Source of the DNA: Candidatus Methylomirabilota bacterium
GTDB lineage: Bacteria > Methylomirabilota > Methylomirabilia > Methylomirabilales > 2-02-FULL-66-22
DNA: 18,234 nt
Direction of reading: 5' to 3'
NCBI GenBank assembly: GCA_016209725.1
Contig: JACQVO010000180.1
Coordinates: forward strand, 1-18,234
The translations under genes were made by a program, and so were the position numbers. Positions 1-5,938 of the stretch are shown here, one piece after another. Below the pieces are notes generated by a model that had not been told where the DNA came from, did no database searches, and saw nothing but the letters and a program-made list of their open reading frames with translations. How positions within the stretch are numbered: the first letter of the stretch is position 1; every line of letters begins with the position of its first letter.

Positions 1-210
1 ATCTCGGGCGGTGTCTGCTCGACCCGGATCCCGCCACGCCAGATTCGCTCGGAGGCTGCGATATGCGGAGCATGAAGCTACCAAACATCCCCCAGCCCGT
101 CAAGGGAACATCCGGCGCCCCAATCGCTCCCCGGCCCCCAGGGGCATGCCGCAACCGGGTGAAGCGGGCTTTCGGGTGGCGGCGGATGCCGTGGGTGGCT
201 ATAATTTGGT

Positions 211-759
211 TTGGTCGGACTCCTCGCCAACGTCTACGAGCGGGAACGGATCCTGAAGGATCCGCAGGCCGCGGCCAAGCTTGGCCGGGATCCCCACGAG
301 GCCCCGAAGGCCCTCGTGCCCCGCAACGGGTTCCGCTTCGGCGGGGGCCGGCGCTTCGAGGCGCCGCCGGGCATCTCTGCGACCACCGTCATCGTGGAAA
401 GCAGCGAACCGATCTGCCGGGAGGAGTTGCTGGCGCAGGTGGGCGATGGCCTCTACATCGGCCGCACCTGGTACACCTACCCGATCGATGGCCTGCGGGC
501 CGGGGATTTCACCTGCACGGTGGTGGGGGATTCCTTCCTCATCCGGGAGGGCCGGCTGGCGTCTCCCATCCAGGCCAACGCTCTCCGGATCAACGACAAT
601 AATATCCAGCGGCTGCCGCGCGCAATCATCGGGATCACGGCGGACCGGCGGGAGACGATGGTGTGGGGCGGCGACGAGGTCATCCACGCCCCCGAGATCG
701 CCGCGACCGACGTCCGCGTGGACGCCATCGCCGAGCCCCGGGCACTCGGCACGCGCTGA
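211..759 (+). pseudogene. TldD/PmbA metalloprotease, C-terminal remnant
   Basis: The frame encodes about 182 residues resembling the C-terminal part of TldD/TldE (PmbA) family metalloproteases, which process or degrade modified peptides in the cytosol. Recognisable stretches are the GLLANVYE start, LVPRNGFRFGGG, the PGISATTVIVE segment, VGDGLYIGRTWYTYPIDG, DFTCTVVGDSFLIR and the closing PEIAATDVRVDAI. Family members are usually about 440-480 residues, so more than half, including the N-terminal and HExxxH-type metal-binding portion, is missing. The frame opens just after a TAA at about 202-204 and could only start at TTG 211, which has no Shine-Dalgarno sequence. None of the three upstream frames (1-210) reads like the missing part. 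I infer a 5'-truncated pseudogene or a rearrangement/assembly breakpoint near 205. The family call is good; the status as a dead gene is likely but unproven. Confidence 0.7.
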
Positions 760-766
760 CACTCAA

Positions 767-788
767 GTTCGAAATAAGTTCGAAATAA
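767..788 (+). repeat. Tandem 11-bp repeat upstream of csp promoter
   Basis: GTTCGAAATAA occurs twice head to tail (767-777 and 778-788), ending 3 bp before the -35 box at 792. Each unit contains the palindrome TTCGAA, and the repeat length is about one helical turn. It could be a regulator site or an AT-rich UP-like element; the sequence does not say which. Confidence 0.65.
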
Positions 789-791
789 CTC

Positions 792-820
792 TTGACACCG
801 GATGGAACGCCCGGTATGCT
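792..820 (+). promoter_or_regulatory. Sigma70-type promoter for the cold-shock gene
   Basis: A perfect -35 TTGACA (792-797) and a -10 TATGCT (815-820) are separated by 17 bp. Transcription would begin near 827, giving a leader of about 140 nt before the TTG start at 970. That length is similar to the long cspA-type leaders known in enterics. Confidence 0.8.
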
Positions 821-867
821 CCCTTGCGTTTGGTGGTCAACGTTCCGTTGGTTGCTTGGGAGGGAAG

Positions 868-901
868 AACCGTAGGAGCAGAGGCCGCTCCTGCGGTTTT
901 T
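868..901 (+). terminator. Terminator-like hairpin inside the csp leader
   Basis: AACCGTAGGAGC (868-879) pairs with GCTCCTGCGGTT (887-898), a 12-bp stem with one T-G wobble and a 7-nt loop, followed by TTTTT (897-901). This is an intrinsic terminator shape, yet it lies between the promoter (792-820) and the coding start (970). A second hairpin with stem GCCCCG/CGGGGC and a 3-nt loop follows at 921-935, just before the ribosome binding site. Attenuation or cold-dependent refolding of the leader is an inference. Confidence 0.7.
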
Positions 902-969
902 GTGTTTCCAGGGACTGATTGCCCCGTTGCGGGGCATTGCAGCGCGAGTAGGAAAGGAGGTGTTGTAGG

Positions 970-1176
970 TTGAGAAGCAAAGGAACCGTAAAGTGGTTCA
1001 ACGATGCGAAGGGCTTCGGCTTCATCGAGCGACCTGACGGTGAGGATGTGTTTGTGCACTATTCCGCCATTCAGGGCAATGGCTTCAAGACCCTCAATGA
1101 GGGCCAGGCCGTGGAGTTCGACGTGGTGCAGGGCCCCAAGGGCTTGCAGGCGTCGAACGTCACCAGGGCGGCCTAA
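970..1176 (+). CDS. csp: Cold-shock domain protein (CspA family)
   Basis: This 68-residue protein is a single cold-shock domain, a five-stranded OB fold that binds single-stranded RNA/DNA and melts mRNA structure in the cytosol. It has the family opening KGTVKWFN, the RNP1 motif KGFGFI (residues 14-19), the RNP2 motif VFVHY (27-31) and the typical ending VQGPKGLQASNV. Its length matches the family norm. The start is TTG at 970: the Shine-Dalgarno AAAGGAGGTG (953-962) is ideally spaced, no in-frame ATG exists nearby, and the homologous N-terminus begins here. The gene stands alone behind its own promoter and structured leader and ends at a strong terminator (1195-1230). The family is certain; whether it is cold-induced or constitutive cannot be read from sequence. 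Confidence 0.95.
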   Translation: MRSKGTVKWFNDAKGFGFIERPDGEDVFVHYSAIQGNGFKTLNEGQAVEFDVVQGPKGLQASNVTRAA

Positions 1177-1194
1177 CGCGGCATCGCCAGAACC

Positions 1195-1230
1195 AAAAGG
1201 CCCCCGGGGGGAATCCCCGGGGGCCTTTTT
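1195..1230. terminator. Bidirectional intrinsic terminator between csp and tatA
   Basis: AAAAGGCCCCCGGGG (1195-1209) is perfectly complementary to CCCCGGGGGCCTTTT (1215-1229), with a 5-nt loop. There is a T run on the plus strand (1226-1230) and an A run (1195-1198) that gives T residues on the minus strand. It sits between the 3' ends of two convergent genes and can serve both. Confidence 0.9.
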
Positions 1231-1249
1231 CTTTCCTGGAGGGACTGGG

Positions 1250-1531
1250 TCAGGCGGATTCCGACAGCTTCTTCCCGCACCCGGGACAGAACTGGGCGTC
1301 GGCCTGCGCCGCCTGGCCGCAGGCCGGGCAGGTTTTCCCCGCAGAGCTCTTGACCTCGCCCTTGGCCTCCTTCGCCTCCGGTGGCTCCGGCTCCGGCTTT
1401 TCCGAGGACTGCTTGAATCCCTTGATCGCCTTCCCCAGGGAACTGCCGATCTCCGGCAGCCGTCCCGCCCCGAAGACCAACAGGGCGATCACCAGGATCA
1501 CCAAAAGCTCCGGCATGCCTAACCCGAACAT
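1250..1531 (-). CDS. tatA: Twin-arginine translocase TatA/E-like protein with C-terminal zinc ribbon
   Basis: TatA forms the membrane pore component that moves folded proteins bearing twin-arginine signals. Here residues 4-21 form the short hydrophobic helix, followed by the FGAGRLPEIG hinge (20-29) and an amphipathic helix (30-42), as in TatA. A charged, Pro/Glu/Lys-rich linker (43-66) follows. Unusually, the protein ends in CPAC...CPGC (Cys68, 71, 82, 85), a compact zinc-ribbon signature not found in textbook TatA. The length, 93 aa, is normal for TatA, so the ribbon replaces the usual disordered tail. The start has a plausible Shine-Dalgarno (AAAGGGG, 1537-1543 on the minus strand). No tatB or tatC is adjacent, so it is an isolated gene, as is common for tatA outside enterics. 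The TatA call is strong; the metal-binding role of the tail is inferred from the Cys spacing. Confidence 0.9.
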   Translation of the reverse strand: MFGLGMPELLVILVIALLVFGAGRLPEIGSSLGKAIKGFKQSSEKPEPEPPEAKEAKGEVKSSAGKTCPACGQAAQADAQFCPGCGKKLSESA

Positions 1532-1579
1532 GAGCGCCCCTTTCGCCCCGCCCTCGGCGGGGCCGCTGAATCCAAAGCC

Positions 1580-1610
1580 ATGCTACCACCCTGGGCACGT
1601 GAACTGTCAA
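1580..1610 (-). promoter_or_regulatory. Candidate promoter for tatA
   Basis: On the minus strand TTGACA (1610-1605) is followed, after 19 bp, by TAGCAT (1585-1580), about 50 bp upstream of the tatA start. The -35 is perfect; the spacer is longer than optimal, so this is a moderate call. Confidence 0.45.
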
Positions 1611-1815
1611 GGAAATAGCGGTGCACCGGACAAGGGCCGTCCGATGTGCCCGCGGCATCCGTGCCGAAGGGCACACCGCGGTGTCCCGATGGGACAGGCC
1701 GAACCTGAATGCCGAGATTCTCCAGCCCCGAAAGCGCAGCAGGCGCAAGAACAGTTGTTTCGCCTGGTCGACAACGTCCACCAATACTTGACTTTTAACG
1801 CAACGTCTCCTTTCT

Positions 1816-2178
1816 GTCCCGGGCGTGGGCCCCACCCTCGCGGCCATCCTCCTCGCCGAGCTCGGGGACATCGCCTGGGACCACGAAGTTCAGCCAGCTC
1901 CGGAAGCTCGCGGGGCTGGACATCGTCCGCCTGGAGTCTGGGCAGTGGGTTGGGACGGCACGGATCTCGCGCTGTGGCCGGCCGCTCCTGCGCTGGGCAC
2001 TGGTCCCAGGCGGCCCTCGGGGCGTGCCGGAATGCGGGGTGGCGGGCGCGGCGGGAGGGCTTCATCACGAAGCGGCAGGGGGATCGCTTCGCGTTCTTCA
2101 AGGCGACCGTGGAGTTGGCCGCGAAGCTTTTGCGCCTTGTCTGGGGCGTCTGGCGGAGTGGGCGGCCCTATGACCCGG
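1816..2178 (+). pseudogene. IS110-family transposase, frameshifted C-terminal remnant
   Basis: Three consecutive segments in different frames read as the C-terminal transposase domain of the IS110/IS116/IS902 group. Frame 1 from 1816 gives VPGVGPTLAAILLAELGDI. Frame 2 from 1883 gives TKFSQLRKLAGLD, then LESGQWVGTARISRCG and LLRWAL. Frame 3 from 2007 gives QAALGACRN, then FFKATVELAAKLLRLVWGV and a terminal YDP. The order and motifs (PGVGP, AGLD, ESG, RISRCG, LLR.AL) match the family. Two net shifts, near 1880 and 2003, and the absence of the catalytic N-terminal DEDD half mean it cannot make an active enzyme. The fragment begins abruptly next to a sequence resembling the end of the MITE-like element at 2471-2768 (see findings). 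It could be plus-strand debris of an old insertion; sequencing indels could account for the shifts but not the missing N-terminus. Confidence 0.65.
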
Positions 2179-2180
2179 CG

Positions 2181-2470
2181 CGCGTGGATGGGCCGCCCGC
2201 GGCCGGGTCCCGCCCGACCCGGGGCCGCCGCGGGACCCCACCTTTCGGTAAGGGGGGAGGGGGGGAGGGCGTTCCGCCCCAGGGGGCGGAGGGAAGCCCA
2301 TCGCCCCGCTTACCGGGGAGAGGCAGCGCGAGAGCAACGTGGAGGCACCGCGAGGTGACCTCGGGGGGGGGGACCCAGGCGCGCCTCTCCCGCTTCCCCA
2401 GCTCGGACTAGGCCTCCTGGGCGGGTCCGGCAGCGACCACGCCGCATAGCATCACTACGAAAGCCAGGTT
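2181..2470. other. Non-coding GC-rich stretch, no gene seen
   Basis: This segment is dominated by G and C runs and carries a hairpin TCCGCCC/GGGCGGA (2273-2279 and 2284-2290). No frame gives a recognisable protein, and open frames here are a by-product of base composition. It lies between the transposase remnant and the MITE-like element. Confidence 0.5.
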
Positions 2471-2768
2471 GGGGACGTTGCATTATAGGTCATATTCGTT
2501 ATAGGTCATATTCGTGTTTCGGGGTGTTGCCGGCTCAGTGGACCCTCTTCTCACTCGCCCCTGACGCGGGCTCGTGATCCCGGTGGGGGGACGGAGGGCG
2601 AAGGATTCCACCATCGCATGGCAATCGGCGCCCTGGCCGTCGAAGCGTAGGCCGTGCGGCATGGGATAACCGACGACGCGAGTCGAACCAGGTGCAATTC
2701 GCCTCGGACTCCCTGTCATCCGTTCCATGCCGATTCAGAGGCAATAATACCTATAATGCAACGTCCCC
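2471..2768. mobile_element. MITE-like element, 298 bp, perfect 20-bp terminal inverted repeats
   Basis: The left end GGGGACGTTGCATTATAGGT (2471-2490) is the exact reverse complement of the right end (2749-2768). The interior is too short for a transposase and no frame inside looks like one; the longest minus-strand frame stops within the left repeat. The outer flanks are GGTT on the left and TTCG on the right, so no convincing target-site duplication is visible beyond a possible TT. This fits a non-autonomous miniature inverted-repeat element or an internally deleted insertion sequence. It lies 18 bp downstream of the M20 peptidase stop codon. Confidence 0.65.
2483..2514 (+). repeat. Two perfect tandem copies of a 16-bp unit
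   Basis: TTATAGGTCATATTCG is present twice in direct succession (2483-2498 and 2499-2514). The first copy overlaps the inner part of the left terminal repeat of the MITE-like element. Tandem subterminal repeats are typical transposase-binding arrangements, but that role is inferred. Confidence 0.8.
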
Positions 2769-2786
2769 TTCGCGGCGTGGCGTGCG

Positions 2787-3944
2787 TCACGCGGCGAGCA
2801 TCATCTCCCGGTAGATCGCGGCGGCCTTCATCACCTGCTGGACCTCGACGCACTCCGCGCTGGTGTGGGCCTGGGCGATGTCGCCGGGCCCCAACACCAC
2901 GCAGGGGATCCCCGCCCGGGACAGCTCTGCCGCATCGGTACAGAACGCCACACCCCGGACCGGGTGCTCGCCGTCTATGCGCCGTACCGCCTCCCGGGCC
3001 AGTCGAACGATGGGGGCATCCGCGGGCGTCTGCATGCTTCCGAAGAGCTGATAGGGCTCTTCGATCACCACCTGAAGGTCCGGGTCCTCCGCCCGGAGCG
3101 GCGCCAGAGCTGTCTCCAGCTCGCCCTGCACGATGGCCCAGCTCTCGCCCGGCAGCAGCCGCCGGTCCACCTCGATGCTGCAGCGGTCCGGCACGACGTT
3201 GACCTGGAGCCCCCCCTCGATGCGCCCCACGCTGAGCGTCGGCGGCCCCAGCAGCGGATGGGTGCCCTGTCGGAGCCGGGGGATCAGCCGCTCCTCCAGC
3301 GCGCGGATCACCGTCGCCATCTTCACGATGGCGTTACACCCCTGCTCGGGATTCGAGCTGTGGGCGGACCGCCCCGTCGCCGCCATCCTCCAGCGGGCGA
3401 TCCCCTTGTGGGTGCTCACGACGTCCAGGCTCGTGGGTTCCCCGACCACGGCGGCATCGGGCCGGAACCCCGAGGCGGCGAGGTGCCCTGCACCCTCGTG
3501 CCCCAGCTCCTCGCCCATAGTGAAGGCCACCGAGATCGTCGCCCCGCGCTCCCGGAGCGGCAGGACGCTCCGCAAGGCCATGAACATCGCGGCGATGGAT
3601 GCCTTGGTATCACAACTGCCCCGGCCGTACAGACGGTCCCCCTCCAGGCGGGGCGTGAACGGATCGGCCTGGCCGTGGGAGGGCGGGACCGTGTCGGTGT
3701 GGGCCTCGAACAGGATGTGCTGCTCGCCCGGCTTCCCGGTCACCGTCGCCAGGACATTGGGGCGTCCCGCCTGGACCTCGGTGACGCTGGGGGTGAGCCC
3801 CAGGCCCCGGAGACGATCGGTCAGGTACCGCGCGATCGCCCCCTCACCCGTGCCGCTGCCCATGTGCGGATTCACGCTGGGGATGCGGACCAGGTCGGAA
3901 AGCACGTCGACGACTTCGGTTCGGTCAATGGCCCCGCTGGACAT
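2787..3944 (-). CDS. M20 family metallopeptidase/deacylase (ArgE/DapE type)
   Basis: This 385-residue protein belongs to the M20 di-zinc amidohydrolases that cleave N-acyl amino acids or small peptides in the cytosol. Metal and catalytic residues are in place: HTDTVPP (His82, Asp84), GRGSCDTK (Asp112), the GEELGHEGAGHL pair (Glu145, Glu146), VGEPTS (Glu169) and the final AHTSAE (His360). The lid/dimerisation domain occupies roughly residues 178-290. The length matches acetylornithine deacetylase (ArgE) and succinyl-DAP desuccinylase (DapE), but sequence reading alone does not settle the substrate and no arginine or lysine pathway gene is adjacent. The Shine-Dalgarno GGGAGGG (minus strand, about 3947-3953) supports the ATG at 3944. 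The gap upstream (3945-4068) holds only a small hairpin TCCGCC/GGCGGA (3986-4000) and a short GTCGTCA tandem. The SDR gene upstream is on the same strand, 124 bp away. Confidence 0.92.
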   Translation of the reverse strand: MSSGAIDRTEVVDVLSDLVRIPSVNPHMGSGTGEGAIARYLTDRLRGLGLTPSVTEVQAGRPNVLATVTGKPGEQHILFEAHTDTVPPSHGQADPFTPRLEGDRLYGRGSCDTKASIAAMFMALRSVLPLRERGATISVAFTMGEELGHEGAGHLAASGFRPDAAVVGEPTSLDVVSTHKGIARWRMAATGRSAHSSNPEQGCNAIVKMATVIRALEERLIPRLRQGTHPLLGPPTLSVGRIEGGLQVNVVPDRCSIEVDRRLLPGESWAIVQGELETALAPLRAEDPDLQVVIEEPYQLFGSMQTPADAPIVRLAREAVRRIDGEHPVRGVAFCTDAAELSRAGIPCVVLGPGDIAQAHTSAECVEVQQVMKAAAIYREMMLAA

Positions 3945-4068
3945 GGACCCTCCCGCCTGACCCTGGAATTAGAAATACAAACCGATCCGCCTTCGGCGGA
4001 ACATCCGACATCCGAAAGACGACGTTTGCCCGGTTGTGAGTCGTCAGTCGTCAGTCTTTCACTGTGAA

Positions 4069-4800
4069 TCAGTTCAGGTGCTGCCCCCCGTCCACCCTCA
4101 GCACCTCACCCGTGATGAAGTCGTTCTCGACGAGATAGACGGCCGCCCGGGCGACGTCCTCGGGCGAGCCCAGCCGCTCCAGGGGGATGCGCCGGATGGC
4201 CCGCGCCTCTTCCTCCGGCGAGGTCCCCGGCGGCAGGAGCACCGCGCCCGGCGCGATGGCATTCACCTGGATCGCCGGCGCCAGTGCCTTGGCGAGCCCT
4301 CGCGTGAGGGCCAGCAGGCCGGCCTTTGACACAGCATAGGGAATGTACTCGGCCCAGCCCTTCAGCCCGGCAATATCGGCCAGGTTGAGGATCTTCCCCT
4401 GGCCCTGGCGGAGCATGATCATTCCGACCTGGCGGCACAGCAGGAACGGCCCTTTCAGATTCACATCCAGGAACCGGTCCCAATCCCCTTCCGTCAGTTG
4501 CTCGAAGGGCGTCCGGTAAAAGACGGCGGCATTGTTCACCAGGATCTCGATGCGGCCGAAGGCCCGCATGGCCGTCTCGACGATGCGATCCACATCCGCT
4601 GCGCTGGAGACGTCGCCTTGCACCGCGACGGGCTTGCCCCCCGCCTTCTTGAGCAGAGCCAGGACCTCCTGGGCCTCCCGCTCCGAGTCGCGGTAGTGAA
4701 TGACCAGTTCGGCGCCGCGCTCCGCCAGGGCCAAGGCGATGCTTCGCCCCAGGCGCCGCGCCCCCCCCGTCACCAGGGCGACCTTCCCCTCGATTTCCAT
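4069..4800 (-). CDS. Pteridine-reductase-like short-chain dehydrogenase (FolM/PTR1 type)
   Basis: This 243-residue SDR has the Rossmann opening VALVTGGARRLGR (residues 8-19), NNAAV (89-93) and the catalytic YxxxK (Tyr155, Lys159). Two details point to the pteridine reductase branch. The nucleotide motif is TGxxxRxG rather than TGxxxGxG, and the usual catalytic Ser is replaced by Asp (Asp142 in NLADIAG), 13 residues before Tyr, the same spacing as Asp181/Tyr194 in Leishmania PTR1. Such enzymes reduce dihydropterins or dihydrofolate with NADPH in the cytosol and can serve as a dihydrofolate reductase substitute. The C-terminus ends DGGQHLN, as usual for the superfamily. The start is preceded by GGCGGAG on the minus strand. 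No folate gene is in the window, so the substrate remains inferred; a generic 3-oxoacyl-ACP-reductase-like role is the alternative. Confidence 0.88.
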   Translation of the reverse strand: MEIEGKVALVTGGARRLGRSIALALAERGAELVIHYRDSEREAQEVLALLKKAGGKPVAVQGDVSSAADVDRIVETAMRAFGRIEILVNNAAVFYRTPFEQLTEGDWDRFLDVNLKGPFLLCRQVGMIMLRQGQGKILNLADIAGLKGWAEYIPYAVSKAGLLALTRGLAKALAPAIQVNAIAPGAVLLPPGTSPEEEARAIRRIPLERLGSPEDVARAAVYLVENDFITGEVLRVDGGQHLN

Positions 4801-4834
4801 GCCCGCTCCGCCGAGAACCCATTTATCCGCGGAT

Positions 4835-4878
4835 TACGCAGATCTCATGAACAAAATCCTTCCGGAAAAATCTGCGTA
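4835..4878. repeat. Imperfect intergenic hairpin with 9-bp arms
   Basis: TACGCAGAT (4835-4843) and ATCTGCGTA (4870-4878) are perfect inverted copies separated by 26 nt. The sequence around them (CCGCGGATTACGCAGAT) resembles dispersed intergenic repeats of environmental bacteria; that comparison is from memory. Confidence 0.45.
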
Positions 4879-4899
4879 TTCCATAGCCCCCCTCCCGCT

Positions 4900-4924
4900 C
4901 CCTCCCCCTCAGAGGGGGGGAGGG
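4900..4924. terminator. GC-only hairpin downstream of the DUF4412-like gene
   Basis: CCCTCCCCCTC (4900-4910) pairs with GGGGGGGAGGG (4914-4924) across a 3-nt loop, an 11-bp stem with one wobble. Neither strand has a T tract, so it is at best a weak or factor-dependent terminator for minus-strand transcription leaving 4967, or a structural repeat. Confidence 0.4.
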
Positions 4925-4966
4925 CACGGGTGGGGGTGAAATCTGTGGTTTCAGTTGTTCTTCGTA

Positions 4967-5863
4967 TCAAGTGCCGCCCATCAGGTCTTTGAGCGTCTGT
5001 CGGGTGAACCCGGCCGGAGGCTGAAACTCGCTCGCCGGAACGGCACGGCTCTCGGCCTTCACCACTTCCAACACCGTTCCTTCGCCGCGACCATGCTGGA
5101 CGGTGCGCACGGGGTACCCCTCACTGGCAAGCTTCCAGGCCGGATCGGAGGGGTCGGCTCCTGCCCGGCGGGCCCTGTCGCGCCCACACCCGGGGAGCGC
5201 CTCCAGGGCCTTGGTCATCTCCTGGGAGAAGCGCTCCAGCTTCCTGGGATCGACCTCCCGCCACGCCATGATGTCCTTGCTCACCCACAGCTCCTGGGTG
5301 AACTTCCCGTCCTCCAGGACGTCGTACCTGACCGCCTGGAAGCCGGCAATCCGCGCGGTCTGCCCCGTGGATCGGACCTCGGTCTTGGGCTCGCGGCAGG
5401 CCTCGGGCGATGGGGCGGCACCGCCCGGCGCCCCGCCCGCCATGTTCTTCCGCATCATCTGCTCCACCATCTGTCGCTGCTCGGGGGGCATGTCCTTCAT
5501 CGCGTCCTGCATCTGCTTCATGGCCTCGGCCATCTGGCCTCCCATGGCCTGCGTGGCCGCGCGCATCGACTCGGCGTACTCCTGGACCGTTCCCGTCGCC
5601 ACCGTCCGGCGCTCGTAGTCCACACTGGTCAGGGTCTGGGCCTCCAGATCCATGATCCAGGCCGCCGTCGGCTTTCCTCCCTTGTCCAGCATCGTGGTCT
5701 TGATCCGGTTGGCGCTGAAGGTCAGGGCCTGGCGATCCGGCTCCCCACCGCGCATGGGGGTGGAACGCGCCACCTGCTCGATCACCCAACCTGCGCTGGC
5801 ACCCGCGGCCGGCAGGAGCCCGAGGAGAACCAGACATGCCAGGCTTCGCAAGACCAATCGCAT
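4967..5863 (-). CDS. Secreted DUF4412-like protein
   Basis: The start is set at ATG 5863 rather than an upstream in-frame ATG (5923), because AAAGGAGCG sits just before it and a signal peptide begins there. The product is 298 residues. Residues 1-24 form a Sec signal peptide (charged MRLVLR, hydrophobic core, cleavage after ASA). The rest resembles DUF4412 periplasmic proteins: a beta-rich half (25-98), a Met-rich helix (100-141) containing the QAMGGQMAEAMKQMQDAMKD stretch and PPEQRQMVEQMM, a Gly/Ala/Pro hinge, then a second beta-rich half. Two Cys flank the second half (Cys156, and CGRD near 229). The family's role is unknown; the Met-rich helix could bind metal but is also typical of the family. 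It lies 75 bp downstream of the FAD-subunit gene on the same strand, so co-transcription is possible. Confidence 0.75.
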   Translation of the reverse strand: MRLVLRSLACLVLLGLLPAAGASAGWVIEQVARSTPMRGGEPDRQALTFSANRIKTTMLDKGGKPTAAWIMDLEAQTLTSVDYERRTVATGTVQEYAESMRAATQAMGGQMAEAMKQMQDAMKDMPPEQRQMVEQMMRKNMAGGAPGGAAPSPEACREPKTEVRSTGQTARIAGFQAVRYDVLEDGKFTQELWVSKDIMAWREVDPRKLERFSQEMTKALEALPGCGRDRARRAGADPSDPAWKLASEGYPVRTVQHGRGEGTVLEVVKAESRAVPASEFQPPAGFTRQTLKDLMGGT

Positions 5864-5938
5864 TTCGGTAACGCTCCTTTCATCGTGAGGGGAGGGATGG
5901 CAGCCAGGCGGGGCCCCAAGCACGCTGACCCGGGCTGC

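Noticed and set aside
200..205. Perfect TATAAT upstream of the truncated TldD/PmbA frame
   Set aside because: No acceptable -35 lies 16-18 bp upstream and the gene is a fragment, so a promoter is not supported.
199..762. 187-codon minus-strand frame opposite the TldD/PmbA remnant
   Set aside because: The plus strand carries clear TldD/PmbA motifs; the antisense product is low-complexity with no family resemblance.
2680..2689. tRNA T-loop-like GGTTCGACTC on the minus strand
   Set aside because: No matching T stem, anticodon arm or acceptor stem can be built around it; it lies inside the MITE-like element.
2483..2728. 81-codon minus-strand frame inside the MITE-like element as a transposase end
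   Set aside because: No transposase motif is visible, and the frame simply runs into a stop within the terminal repeat.
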